Below the pieces are notes generated by a model. It had not been told where the DNA came from. It made no database searches and saw nothing but the letters and a program-made list of their open reading frames with translations. Positions 1 to 7,630 of a stretch of DNA of 64,000 bases are shown piece by piece. Position numbers and translations under genes: made by a program. This DNA comes from Bacteriovorax sp. Seq25_V (GTDB lineage: Bacteria > Bdellovibrionota > Bacteriovoracia > Bacteriovoracales > Bacteriovoracaceae). Each line of letters begins with the position of its first letter. Position 1 is the stretch's first letter. The stretch covers positions 341,541-405,540 of the forward strand of contig NZ_AUNI01000020.1 of NCBI RefSeq assembly GCF_000447795.1, written 5' to 3'.

Positions 1-1
1 G

Positions 2-445
2 CCAGGTAAAGTTGGTGTTGTATCACGTTCAGGTACTCTTACATATGAAGCGGTTTTCCAATTAACTCAAAGAGATATTGGTCAATCAACATGTGTTGGT
101 ATCGGTGGTGACCCTGTTAACGGAACTAACTTCATTGACGTTCTTGAACTATTTGAAAAAGATCCAGAAACAGAAGCAGTTATCATGATCGGTGAGATCG
201 GTGGTTCAGCAGAAGCTGACGCTGCAAGATGGATCCAAAAAAATATGACGAAGCCAGTTGTATCGTTCATCGCAGGAGCTTCAGCTCCAGCAGGTAAGAG
301 AATGGGTCATGCAGGTGCTCTAATCTCTGGTGGTGATGATACTGCTGAAGCTAAGTTTAAAATCCTAGCTGAGTGTGGAATTACTGTATGTCGTTCACCT
401 GCTGAGCTTGGTGAAAAAATGGAAGCTGTTCTTAAATCTAAATAG
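2..445 (+). CDS. sucD: Succinyl-CoA synthetase alpha subunit, C-terminal part
   Basis: The reading frame is open from base 2 and ends at TAG 443-445, so only the 3' part of the gene is present. It is the ADP/GDP-forming succinate-CoA ligase alpha subunit, which interconverts succinyl-CoA and succinate in the TCA cycle. Visible family blocks are the [10 protein letters not shown] segment, [12 protein letters not shown], and KRMGHAGAL, whose His is the phosphohistidine known from this family. The C-terminus keeps the usual length. sucC is expected just to the left of the window. Confident call; the N-terminus cannot be seen. Confidence 0.96.
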   Translation, partial: PGKVGVVSRSGTLTYEAVFQLTQRDIGQSTCVGIGGDPVNGTNFIDVLELFEKDPETEAVIMIGEIGGSAEADAARWIQKNMTKPVVSFIAGASAPAGKRMGHAGALISGGDDTAEAKFKILAECGITVCRSPAELGEKMEAVLKSK

Positions 446-463
446 TTATTTTTGATTTGAGCC

Positions 464-491
464 GGGATACTTGCCATTTTACGAGTATCCC
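464..491 (+). terminator. Stem-loop after sucD
   Basis: Arms GGGATACTTG and CGAGTATCCC (one T-G wobble) enclose an 8-nt loop, 19 nt after the sucD stop. No T-tract follows, so this may be a weak terminator or a 3'-end stability hairpin. Confidence 0.45.
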
Positions 492-538
492 ATTATAGCT
501 GTAGATAATTAGATTTTATTCGTTAAGGAGACAATACA

Positions 539-961
539 ATGGAAAGAACGTTTAGTATTATTAAGCCAAATGCGGTACTTGATAACAACATTGGGAACAT
601 CATTAAGAAATTTGAAAGCGAAGGGCTAAGAATTGCTGCTGCAAAACTTACTCACCTTTCAAAAGAAAAAGCAGAAGGATTCTATATTGAGCACAAAGAA
701 AGACCATTCTTTGGTGAACTAGTAGCATTCATGACTTCAGCTCCAGTTGTATTAATGGTTCTTGAAGGTGAAAACGCTGTTGAGAAAAATAGAAAAATTA
801 TGGGAGCAACTAACCCAGCTGAAGCTGAGGAAGGAACTCTAAGAAAGCTTTACGCAAAATCAATCGGTGAAAACGCTGTTCACGGATCTGATTCAGCTTC
901 TGCTGCAGAAAGAGAAATCAATTACTTCTTCGACAAGAATGAAGTTCTTCCAAGATACTAA
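539..961 (+). CDS. ndk: Nucleoside diphosphate kinase
   Basis: A 140-residue enzyme of the usual family length. It transfers the gamma-phosphate between nucleoside triphosphates and diphosphates through a phosphohistidine. The start [13 protein letters not shown] matches the family N-terminus, and NAVHGSDS carries the catalytic His. The AAGGAG ribosome binding site lies 526-531. A strong hairpin terminator follows. The last 21 coding bases, together with the first bases after the stop, are repeated 198 bp downstream at 1139-1163. Confidence 0.98.
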   Translation: MERTFSIIKPNAVLDNNIGNIIKKFESEGLRIAAAKLTHLSKEKAEGFYIEHKERPFFGELVAFMTSAPVVLMVLEGENAVEKNRKIMGATNPAEAEEGTLRKLYAKSIGENAVHGSDSASAAEREINYFFDKNEVLPRY

Positions 962-990
962 TTTTTAAAATTATATTTTGAAATACAATG

Positions 991-1017
991 AGGCCCTGCT
1001 TAATGCAGGGCCTTTTT
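991..1017 (+). terminator. Rho-independent terminator of ndk
   Basis: Perfect 9-bp stem AGGCCCTGC/GCAGGGCCT (991-999/1005-1013), loop TTAAT, then a run of T. Confidence 0.9.
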
Positions 1018-1052
1018 GCTTCATTCTTGGAGAAGAAGGTACTTCTGAGATA

Positions 1053-1137
1053 CTTCGCCGATGAAAAGTGACAGTGTCACTTTTCAACTTGTAATGAAGA
1101 TGTAAAACGAAATACTTTGCCTTAGAGTTCGGCGAAG
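1053..1137. repeat. REP-like palindromic element
   Basis: A perfect palindrome with 11-bp arms, GAAAAGTGACA/TGTCACTTTTC around one central base (1063-1085), is flanked by a second inverted pair, CTTCGCCGA (1053-1061) and TCGGCGAAG (1129-1137). The nested symmetry resembles REP/MITE-type intergenic elements. Whether it is dispersed in the genome cannot be judged from this window. Confidence 0.55.
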
Positions 1138-1171
1138 GGAAGTTCTTCCAAGATACTAATTTTATGTCCAG

Positions 1172-1269
1172 GATGGATGGTATGTCGACGGGAGGCAGGA
1201 GCCGAAGTCGACGATGGCCCGATGGACGGTATGTCGACGAGAGGCAGGAGCCGAAGTCGACGATGTGCG
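1172..1269. repeat. Two tandem 49-bp GC-rich hairpin units
   Basis: Units 1172-1220 and 1221-1269 differ at only a few positions. Each has two GTCGAC palindromes (1184-1189 with 1207-1212; 1233-1238 with 1256-1261) around a small GGC-AGGA-GCC hairpin, so each unit can fold into one stem-loop. The units are clearly richer in G+C than the surrounding DNA. A short open frame runs through them (1164-1370) but is low-complexity and unconvincing as a gene. The remainder of 1270-1371 shows nothing I recognise. Confidence 0.7.
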
Positions 1270-1371
1270 AATGTCCTCGTTCTAAGTTCACAATCTGCGT
1301 TTACTATCTATTTATTAGATTGAGTTCATTCTATTTATCTATTTTACGTTGCAGTCTGATATTTGTATAAA

Positions 1372-1394
1372 CCCCTAAGTCAAGTTCTTAGGGG
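1372..1394 (+). promoter_or_regulatory. Hairpin covering a Shine-Dalgarno
   Basis: Arms CCCCTAAG (1372-1379) and CTTAGGGG (1387-1394) pair perfectly around a 7-nt loop. The right arm contains most of the AGGGGGG ribosome binding site of the gene starting at 1401, so the folded mRNA would hide its own initiation site. Confidence 0.55.
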
Positions 1395-1400
1395 GGACAT

Positions 1401-1877
1401 ATGAAATTTCTTTTTACACTTCTATTTTCTGTATCAATCTTCGCTGCAAATATTAAATGTGAGTCATTCTATCAAATTGAGCAAGATTTTGGGCTAGACG
1501 TTGAAATGTCGTTTACACTCAAAAGTTTTGGAGATGGAGAGTATCACATTAAAGATAGAAATATTTCATTTGCTGTTGATGCTGATGAAGGAAGTCCTTG
1601 GTATGAATTTAATGGTTCGTCTGAAAAGGTAATCACTAATAACAAGAGTTATAAACCAAGAAAGTATAAAGGCCACGTACAGTTTGATTATACATCTGGT
1701 CTTGATGAAGTGAATGGTGAAGAAGGATTTTTTGGGTATACAAGTTTTCTTTTACCAATCTCCTCAATATCTGATCTTCATGTTGGCAGCGAGTTTAAGG
1801 CCATACTAATAATGTCTTGGGTTTCAGATCATTGGGGAGCAAGTAGAACTCTTGGTTGTCAGGTTACTTCGTTGTAG
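1401..1877 (+). CDS. Secreted hypothetical protein, 158 aa
   Basis: An N-terminal signal peptide (MKFLFTLLFSVSIFAANIKC) precedes an acidic, beta-rich mature part of about 135 residues with no domain I recognise. Two cysteines remain in the mature region, one in the C-terminal segment DHWGASRTLGCQ. The start is fixed by the GGGGGG Shine-Dalgarno at 1391-1396, which is part of a hairpin. The 3' end overlaps the convergent thioesterase gene by 14 nt. Probably periplasmic; function unknown. Confidence 0.8.
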   Translation: MKFLFTLLFSVSIFAANIKCESFYQIEQDFGLDVEMSFTLKSFGDGEYHIKDRNISFAVDADEGSPWYEFNGSSEKVITNNKSYKPRKYKGHVQFDYTSGLDEVNGEEGFFGYTSFLLPISSISDLHVGSEFKAILIMSWVSDHWGASRTLGCQVTSL

Positions 1878-2382
1878 CAATAAAGTCTTTCTCACCTTGA
1901 ATTAATTCTTTTAAATACTCGGGCATCTCAAGATTAACGTCAGTGATGCCCATTTTTTCTAAGACATACTTCGGCTCAATCAGCTTACCTTTTAACATTC
2001 CAACTTTAACAATTGCCTTTGCGCAAAGCTTTCCCTTGTGAATGAAATCCTGTTCAACATAGAACCATTTGTCGTCAAACGAAATAAGTTTAGTGACAAG
2101 AGAAAACCTCGCAAAAGGTGGAATTTCTCTTCTAAATACAATATTCACAGAGGCCGCTACAGCCTGCCATTTATACTTTAAAGCCGCTTTAAACAGTCCC
2201 GAGCGCACGGTTGCATCCATTCGACCTATATCCATAAAACCGAGGTACTTTGCATTGTTGAGGTGTAAGTTAAAATCAATATCAAGAGGCATGACAACGA
2301 AATTTAATTTGAACTCTTCAAGAAAGGATTGCTTTGGAATAAATATCCATCTGAGAATATGATGTGGAGTCCTAAAATTCAT
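1864..2382 (-). CDS. Hotdog-fold acyl-CoA thioesterase-like protein
   Basis: 172 residues with the 4HBT/THEM6-type hotdog signature: PLDIDFNLHLNNAKYLGFMDIGR holds the Asp-x-Asp and His-x-Asn positions at about residues 33-45, as in thioesterases acting on acyl-CoA. A basic N-terminus precedes it, with no signal peptide. The substrate is not inferable. It is transcribed convergently with the secreted orphan at 1401 and overlaps it by 14 nt, and it is divergent from the gene at 2450. Fold assignment fairly sure, activity inferred. Confidence 0.8.
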   Translation of the reverse strand: MNFRTPHHILRWIFIPKQSFLEEFKLNFVVMPLDIDFNLHLNNAKYLGFMDIGRMDATVRSGLFKAALKYKWQAVAASVNIVFRREIPPFARFSLVTKLISFDDKWFYVEQDFIHKGKLCAKAIVKVGMLKGKLIEPKYVLEKMGITDVNLEMPEYLKELIQGEKDFIATTK

Positions 2383-2449
2383 TTATATGCGCCTTGATTT
2401 TTAAATAATTATTTGTTCCAATATTTCTAAATAAAATAAAGGAAGTTTA

Positions 2450-2926
2450 ATGTTGAAAGTTCTATTTTTGTTTACTTTTCTTTGTTTGGCAAATGCAGCA
2501 AGTATTGTGCCTCGTGAGAAAATCAAAGTTTCTGGAAAAATCAAAGAAGGAATTAGCAAAGAGTTTCAAGTTAACTATCTTGAAAAGTTTGGTATTCAAA
2601 AAGTTAAAATTAATGACCCTTACACAAGTGATAAGGAAATTGATTTTGAAGGACTTTCAATTGATGATATTTTTAAAGTTTTTGCTCCAGAGGCAAAGAC
2701 TGTCGATGTTACAGCAATCAACCTTTATAAAATTAAAATTGAAAAAGGCAGTCCTGTCGCAAAGAATCTTTATTTTGTTTTCAAAGAAGATGGCAAGTAT
2801 ATAACTGTTGAGAGAATGGGACCCCTTCGAATTGTTCGAAGTGGTCTTGGGGTGATATCCAAAGACAATCTCGTTCTAGAAGGTGCTCCTTGGGTTTGGA
2901 TGGTAAGCGAGTTAAAATTTGAATAA
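2450..2926 (+). CDS. Secreted molybdopterin-oxidoreductase-fold protein
   Basis: A signal peptide (MLKVLFLFTFLCLANA) is followed by a domain that reads like the small YedY/sulfite-oxidase-type molybdopterin-binding fold. The pattern is VSGKIKEG, then FEGLSIDDIF, TAINLYKIKI, a GKYITVERMGPLRIV block and a terminal W-x-W-M-V-S-E-L. I see no cofactor-ligating Cys, so it may bind a ligand rather than catalyse. Its last 8 nt overlap the TTG start of the histidine kinase, so the two are probably translationally coupled. This suggests a periplasmic input protein for that kinase. Family call is inference from pattern. Confidence 0.65.
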   Translation: MLKVLFLFTFLCLANAASIVPREKIKVSGKIKEGISKEFQVNYLEKFGIQKVKINDPYTSDKEIDFEGLSIDDIFKVFAPEAKTVDVTAINLYKIKIEKGSPVAKNLYFVFKEDGKYITVERMGPLRIVRSGLGVISKDNLVLEGAPWVWMVSELKFE

Positions 2927-4298
2927 AGAAGATTATCAAATTCTCGATAGTGATCATGATAATATTAATAGAAAGGCAAAAATTCTAAGTGCCCTTGTAT
3001 TTCTCATCATGATTTTAATTTTTTTTATCATAGGAAATTTGAATTCCTATGATAGTAAGACAAATATCTATAATAATAGATTGTACTCACGCGTTCATTT
3101 GCAAGTCTCAAATGCTCTATATGATTCTAATTTTTTAATGGAAAAGTATCTTCGAACAAATAACTTCGCAGTGCTTGAAGACTCTTTAACTAGGTTGAAG
3201 TCAGCACTAGCTCTTTTTAGATCAAGTGCTGATCATGACTTCGGTGACATTGAGGGGAATCCTTCTCTTCGTAATATTGTTAATTCTAAAAATACGATCA
3301 AAGAAATCATCGATCAGTTTGAAGCAGAGGTAAGTAGAGTTCAGGCCGGTGATGAGGTAAATGTTGTCGAACTCTATAATATTGAGTACCGCATCTCGAC
3401 ATTAATAAAAGAAATCCTGACAATGGAGGCTACATATTGGAGGGAGCGCCTTGTTGATTTTCACTATATTCAAAAGGGCCAAAGAAATAATAAATATTTT
3501 CTGATCGGACTTGGAATATTGACTTTAACTTTAGTAATCACTCTTCTTATTTTAATCGCTCGAAGAAAGCGTCTCGAGAAAACAGTTAAAGACGGTCAAT
3601 TAAGAATTATTAATGCCTCGAAAATGGCATCTCTTGGTGAATTTTCAGCTACAGTTGCTCACGAAATTAACAATCCTTTGTCCATCATTCTTTGGCGTCT
3701 TGCAAACCTGGAAAAAAGCATTATCTCAGATGGATATGATGAAAAAATTATTAAAGGTATTGCAAGCGTCAGAGAACAGTCTCGTCGAATTGATCGCATT
3801 ATTAAAGGTATTAAATTACTCGCTAAAAATTCAAACGACGTTGATAACGAAAGATATGATATCGATGACTGTATTTTTGAATTTAAAGAACTTGTTGAGC
3901 ACCGCTTACATATTGAAGGTATTAACTTATACATCGACAGTCAGGTGACATCGAGAAATTGTCTCTTTGGAAAATCCGTCCAGTTGATTCAAGTCCTGAC
4001 GAATTTATTAAATAACTCAGTTGAGGCAATCCTTAATGATGATGAAAAATGGATAAAGCTTACCATTAAGGAAGATCATGAAGTTATTACTATTTCTTTT
4101 ATGGATTCAGGTCATGCTAGCAATATTAAAAACTCGGATAAAGTTTTTGAGGTCTTCTATTCGAGTAAAAAAGATAGAGGAACTGGACTTGGACTCGGTA
4201 TTTCTAGGCAAATTATCGAAAGCTTCAATGGGACATTAAAGTTCAATGTGAACTCTGTTAACACAGAGTTCCTCATTACACTTCCAAAGTTTTCTTAA
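2919..4298 (+). CDS. Membrane-bound sensor histidine kinase
   Basis: 459 residues. TM1 spans about 22-42, a periplasmic helical region about 43-190, and TM2 about 193-214. HisKA follows with the H-box FSATVAHEINNPLS, then HATPase_c with the N-box LLNNSVEAI, a G1 DSGHA, the F-box FEVFYSSK and G2 GTGLGLGIS. The start is TTG at 2919, inside the end of the preceding gene. No response regulator is adjacent, so its partner is encoded elsewhere. The periplasmic part probably senses through the coupled molybdopterin-fold protein (inference). Confidence 0.92.
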   Translation: MNKEDYQILDSDHDNINRKAKILSALVFLIMILIFFIIGNLNSYDSKTNIYNNRLYSRVHLQVSNALYDSNFLMEKYLRTNNFAVLEDSLTRLKSALALFRSSADHDFGDIEGNPSLRNIVNSKNTIKEIIDQFEAEVSRVQAGDEVNVVELYNIEYRISTLIKEILTMEATYWRERLVDFHYIQKGQRNNKYFLIGLGILTLTLVITLLILIARRKRLEKTVKDGQLRIINASKMASLGEFSATVAHEINNPLSIILWRLANLEKSIISDGYDEKIIKGIASVREQSRRIDRIIKGIKLLAKNSNDVDNERYDIDDCIFEFKELVEHRLHIEGINLYIDSQVTSRNCLFGKSVQLIQVLTNLLNNSVEAILNDDEKWIKLTIKEDHEVITISFMDSGHASNIKNSDKVFEVFYSSKKDRGTGLGLGISRQIIESFNGTLKFNVNSVNTEFLITLPKFS

Positions 4299-4657
4299 TT
4301 ACAAGAGCTAATTTTCTTTCTTCTGATGTGAACCCATTTCGCGTTCCAGCTTTTTCTTGGATTAATTTGTGTAAATCCACCTAGAGGCTCAGTTCTACCT
4401 GGTTGAATGATAACTTTTCCATTATTAAAAAATTCATTCTTAATATTGTGCCCTTCTGTGATTAAGCTTACGATACAAACAGGGAAATCTTCATCATTTG
4501 TAGCTCTAACAACTTTTCCACGATTAATCTTGCCATCCATTAAGTAAGCTCTTTCAAACTCAACATTTTCAAGCTTTAAAAATGAAGAATAGATTGATGT
4601 TGTATATTCTGTTGCTAGTGTAGATAGAGTGATAAACGAAATGAGTAGTAGTTTCAC
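4295..4657 (-). CDS. Secreted hypothetical protein, 120 aa
   Basis: A signal peptide (MKLLLISFITLSTLA) precedes a basic mature part of about 105 residues with two cysteines (VCIVS near the middle and the C-terminal SSCN), which could form one disulfide. No domain recognised. The 3' end overlaps the histidine kinase by 4 nt in the convergent direction. An AGGACAT sequence just upstream of the ATG serves as ribosome binding site. Confidence 0.72.
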   Translation of the reverse strand: MKLLLISFITLSTLATEYTTSIYSSFLKLENVEFERAYLMDGKINRGKVVRATNDEDFPVCIVSLITEGHNIKNEFFNNGKVIIQPGRTEPLGGFTQINPRKSWNAKWVHIRRKKISSCN

Positions 4658-4720
4658 AATATGTCCTTTTGTTTACTTTTAAATATCATTTAATACAAAA
4701 GGGATATCGTCAATTATTAT

Positions 4721-5899
4721 TTATGGAAAACATGCCTTTGAAGAGCCGCCAATTCCCCAGCGCGACAATTCACTATCATTTGGATTTGAGGAGAGCTTTC
4801 CATAGTAAAGGGCCATAAAATAGTCTCTGAGATCGTACTTGGCGCCCTGAATAGTCATTGGACATCTAAGAAAAGTGATATTTTTAGAATCGGTACTTGT
4901 GTCCTTACCAAGAATGTATTCAAGTATTTTATAATCTTCATCTTCTACAGTTGCATTTGTTTTTCTAATTTTTTTCCAAGCATTCATAAGTCGATAAAAG
5001 GCCGCCTTGATATTTCCATCTCTTGTGGGAGTTGAATAAAGTTCTATTTGAGAACCAGAAAGGCATCGACCCTGAACTTCGATTCTTTCAAGCGCAGAGT
5101 CAATGGCAAATTTTCGAGCATCGAGCATACGACAGATATTATCAATCCTTCTTGTTATAGACTTTGCAATTGTATCTTTTTCAACTGCGTACATATCAGT
5201 TACATAACTAAAAAACTTATCACCTAGCTTATTTGCTAATGGATACTGCTCAAGAGAGAAAGATTCTGTCTTTTCAAATTGCTTAACTAAGTTGTAAGGC
5301 ATTGGTCGTTTAAATCCCCACGGAGCTTCGCTCGTCATGTGTCCTGGATGCCCCTGGGTTTCAGCAAGAGGACGAATAAGAGCTGGAGTTGTAGAAGAAA
5401 ATAGGCGAAAGTGCCCTGTTCCTAAAAAAGACTTTATGATGGCCGCGTGATTACTCTTATCACTCGACGATATATAAATATCTCCAGGTCTAAGCTTGTC
5501 TAATTTTAGAGCTGCACTATTATAGCGGGCCAGGGCGTATGTCCCACCACTTTTTGAAATCAGCTTGATAAAACTTTTGATTCTTTCTAACTCAGACAAA
5601 TCGTCAAACTGTGCCGTTGTATTAGATAGAATGTGGCCTTCCGAAAACTTGATACTGAGTGAGAGCTTATTCTCGTAACTATAAATTATCATTAGTGCAA
5701 ATACAGCATCAGCACAGTCTGTTTCAATACCGTAGTATGGGCCATCCTTATTTGAAAAGATGTCATGCTTAAGTTCAGTTTCGATCCAATGAGAGTAGCC
5801 TTTAAGGTCTTCTAGCTCCCAGTCACGTGTTGATTCCCAGACACTCGCAAGAGTGTTTAATTGAAAACAAAGAAATAGGAAGAAGCTTAATAAGCGCAT
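4721..5899 (-). CDS. Secreted NlpC/P60-like cysteine peptidase candidate
   Basis: 392 residues with a signal peptide (about 1-19). The segment TDCADAVFAL puts Cys62 at the start of a helix, and LRPGDIYISSSDKSNHAAII puts His151 at the start of a strand after an RPGD turn. This is the usual order of the NlpC/P60 Cys-His dyad; His163 could be the third polar residue. A C-terminal region of about 200 residues with several cysteines has no match that I know. If active it would cut peptidoglycan peptides in the periplasm or in a prey cell. Enzyme class is inferred from motif spacing only. Confidence 0.6.
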   Translation of the reverse strand: MRLLSFFLFLCFQLNTLASVWESTRDWELEDLKGYSHWIETELKHDIFSNKDGPYYGIETDCADAVFALMIIYSYENKLSLSIKFSEGHILSNTTAQFDDLSELERIKSFIKLISKSGGTYALARYNSAALKLDKLRPGDIYISSSDKSNHAAIIKSFLGTGHFRLFSSTTPALIRPLAETQGHPGHMTSEAPWGFKRPMPYNLVKQFEKTESFSLEQYPLANKLGDKFFSYVTDMYAVEKDTIAKSITRRIDNICRMLDARKFAIDSALERIEVQGRCLSGSQIELYSTPTRDGNIKAAFYRLMNAWKKIRKTNATVEDEDYKILEYILGKDTSTDSKNITFLRCPMTIQGAKYDLRDYFMALYYGKLSSNPNDSELSRWGIGGSSKACFP

Positions 5900-6251
5900 G
5901 AGCCTTATTATCTTAAAATACTAAAGCTTGGTAGCAAGACTATACATTTTACTATACTAATCGCCGCTAAACATTAAGTATTGGTATAAAGTGACAATAT
6001 TCATAGGAATTGAATGATCGTTCTATCATGAACTTGCTCGAAGGCGAGGTTAATTTTCAATAAATTCAGGCTATTGGCGCGTTAAGATTCGCCTTCTAAT
6101 CAGCGATTATTATTGTCTATCAAATAATTCTTATATGTCTATTTTGGGTTAATTTTTCACGTCTAAACTATGAAAATATTTCAAGCTCCATTGTATGCAT
6201 TGCTGCTTTGCGATATAACTGTGTTGGTATAACGACCCTTGGAGGTATGTA
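5900..6251. other. Intergenic region between 4721 gene and carD
   Basis: 352 bp without an open frame that I believe. It holds the divergent promoters of its neighbours and two inverted copies of the octamer GAAGGCGA (6040-6047 and, complementary, 6089-6096), which could form a long-loop hairpin. A third copy lies after carD at 6788-6795. The rest is featureless AT-rich sequence. Confidence 0.5.
6191..6219 (+). promoter_or_regulatory. Predicted sigma-70-type promoter of carD
   Basis: TTGTAT (6191-6196), 17-nt spacer, TATAAC (6214-6219), giving a leader of roughly 25 nt before the ATG at 6252. A GGAGG ribosome binding site follows at 6241. Confidence 0.5.
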
Positions 6252-6740
6252 ATGTTTAACATTGGCGAATACGCGGTTTGTCCTGGTCACGGAGTTGGGC
6301 AAATTGTCGATATTGAAGAAAGAGTGATGGGGGATGCAACCTTATCATTTTACATCATTAAAGTGATCGCCAACGGTATGACTGTAATGGTTCCTACAAA
6401 TAGTGAAACAGGAATCAGGCAATTAGTCGAAAATAGTCAGATTGAAGAAGTATTTGAACTCTTACATGATCACGACGTGAAAGTTGATAACTCAACTTGG
6501 AATAGAAGACACCGTGATTATATGGCAAAAGTTAAGACGGGTTCTCTTCTTGAAATAGCCGATGTACTTAGATCACTCTTCTTATTAAAGAATAAGAAAA
6601 ATCTCTCATTCGGAGAGAAGAAAATGCTTGAGCAATGTAGAGATTTACTAGTTCAAGAAATTGCACTGACAAAAGGTGAAGAAAAAACTGATGTCAAAAA
6701 GAAAATTGAAAACGTATTTGAGGCAACTCAAGCACAATAA
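6252..6740 (+). CDS. carD: CarD/CdnL family RNA-polymerase-binding regulator
   Basis: 162 residues. The N-terminal Tudor-like RNAP-interaction domain is recognisable from MFNIGEYAVCPGHGVGQI, through YIIKV and the MTVMVPT strand, to about residue 60. A helical C-terminal domain typical of CarD/CdnL follows (W-x-R-R-x-R-D-Y, then an L-rich helix set). These proteins bind the RNA polymerase beta subunit and stabilise open complexes, often at rRNA and growth genes. A strong promoter and a hairpin terminator make it a single-gene unit. Confidence 0.92.
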   Translation: MFNIGEYAVCPGHGVGQIVDIEERVMGDATLSFYIIKVIANGMTVMVPTNSETGIRQLVENSQIEEVFELLHDHDVKVDNSTWNRRHRDYMAKVKTGSLLEIADVLRSLFLLKNKKNLSFGEKKMLEQCRDLLVQEIALTKGEEKTDVKKKIENVFEATQAQ

Positions 6741-6769
6741 AAAAGCGGTCCTAAGACCGCTTTTTTTTT
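6741..6769 (+). terminator. Rho-independent terminator of carD
   Basis: AAAAGCGGTC-CTAA-GACCGC followed by nine T, immediately after the carD stop. Confidence 0.9.
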
Positions 6770-6798
6770 GAGTGTGTATCGGAATAGAAGGCGAATTC

Positions 6799-7434
6799 TT
6801 AGAATACACCATCAAAGAAATCATCGTCCTGAGCTTGGTTACATCTTTTCCATGCTAAGTGATAAACAAGTCCACCATTGATATCTGCTGAGTCAACAGT
6901 CGTTAAGGCTTCCATTCTTCTATTTGTATTTCTAACCATTAAAGAAGAGTTGATACGAAGGTTCACGTCAGCTCCACATTTTGACCAAACAGTAGCGTTA
7001 AGTCCTAATTTGTTTGAGATGATGTAATCTTCATCTAGCCCACCTCTAAAATCTTTTTGTACTCTTGGTCCTCTCATCCCTGCAAAGAAATATTCTGCCG
7101 AAAATCTTGACATTGCTCCTCTTGGAAGAGAGTTAAATCCCCTGTAGTCAATATCGATGATTGAAACACTAAATCCTTGAGGAACGTGAACAGGAATCGC
7201 AATTGAACAGTTCTTTCTATCGAGTGACTTTCCTGTGCTACCACCTGCCTCTACGATATATTCATCAAAGATAATTGATAGAGACTTACTATCTGGCGAA
7301 AGTGTTGCTGAAGCTGAACCAGCTGGACAACCTGAACCACCGTAACCTGGTTCACCTAGTCTTAGATCATCATTTGCTAGTGCCATGTTTGAAATACTTG
7401 CAAGAGTTAAAAGTCCTAGTAATAATTTTTTCAT
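6799..7434 (-). CDS. Secreted DUF4360-type protein A
   Basis: The start is at ATG 7434, not the upstream in-frame codon, because a GGAGGGA ribosome binding site lies just upstream and a signal peptide (MKKLLLGLLTLASISNMALA) begins there. The mature part shows the DUF4360 pattern: GGSGCPAGSASATLSPDSKSL, then a FDEYIVEAGG strand, RKNCSIAIPVHVPQG and YRG, with paired cysteines. Family function is unknown; members are secreted beta-sandwich proteins. It is divergent from a paralog at 7732. Confidence 0.85.
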   Translation of the reverse strand: MKKLLLGLLTLASISNMALANDDLRLGEPGYGGSGCPAGSASATLSPDSKSLSIIFDEYIVEAGGSTGKSLDRKNCSIAIPVHVPQGFSVSIIDIDYRGFNSLPRGAMSRFSAEYFFAGMRGPRVQKDFRGGLDEDYIISNKLGLNATVWSKCGADVNLRINSSLMVRNTNRRMEALTTVDSADINGGLVYHLAWKRCNQAQDDDFFDGVF

Positions 7435-7504
7435 AAAACATCCCTCCAAAAGATTGTTAATTGAGATCTCCCATCGCTTTCGCGTTTCTCTCTTGAACCC
7501 AGAA

Positions 7505-7630
7505 TGCACGTGCAAATAAAAAAAGAAAATAGCAAACAAGTTTTTTGTACACTTTCTAGAACACGTGGTATGGCCAAATAGAGGCCATAAACGTGTTTTT
7601 AGTAATTTCCACTTGGTAGTGCACCACGTG
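7505..7630. promoter_or_regulatory. Three CACGTG palindromes between DUF4360 paralogs
   Basis: CACGTG occurs at 7507-7512 (inside TGCACGTGCA), 7562-7567 and 7625-7630 (inside CCACGTGG), all in the divergent intergenic region. The positions suggest operator sites shared by the two paralogs, but the protein is unknown. Confidence 0.4.
7560..7601 (+). other. Two-step hairpin followed by T-run
   Basis: Outer arms AACACGT (7560-7566)/ACGTGTT (7591-7597) and inner arms TATGGCC (7569-7575)/GGCCATA (7583-7589), then TTTT. It looks like an intrinsic terminator, yet no gene to its left is transcribed toward it. It may belong to a short RNA or be a leader attenuator for the gene at 7732. Confidence 0.5.

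Larger units (their letters stand above)
941..1163 (+). repeat. 25-bp direct repeat copying the ndk 3' end
   Basis: Bases 941-965 (the last ndk codons, the stop and the first bases after it) recur at 1139-1163 with no mismatch that I can see. The intervening 173 bp contain the ndk terminator and a palindromic element. This is what a local duplication, or insertion of a small element that duplicated the gene end, would leave behind. No integrase is nearby. Confidence 0.75.

Noticed and set aside
971..1291. Minus-strand open frame over the ndk downstream repeats
   Set aside because: It crosses the terminator and both repeat elements and has no start signal or plausible protein sequence.
1164..1370. 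Open frame through the GC-rich tandem repeats
   Set aside because: The reading is set by the repeat units (Arg/Ser/Asp-rich), has no ribosome binding site and ends in unrelated hydrophobic sequence.
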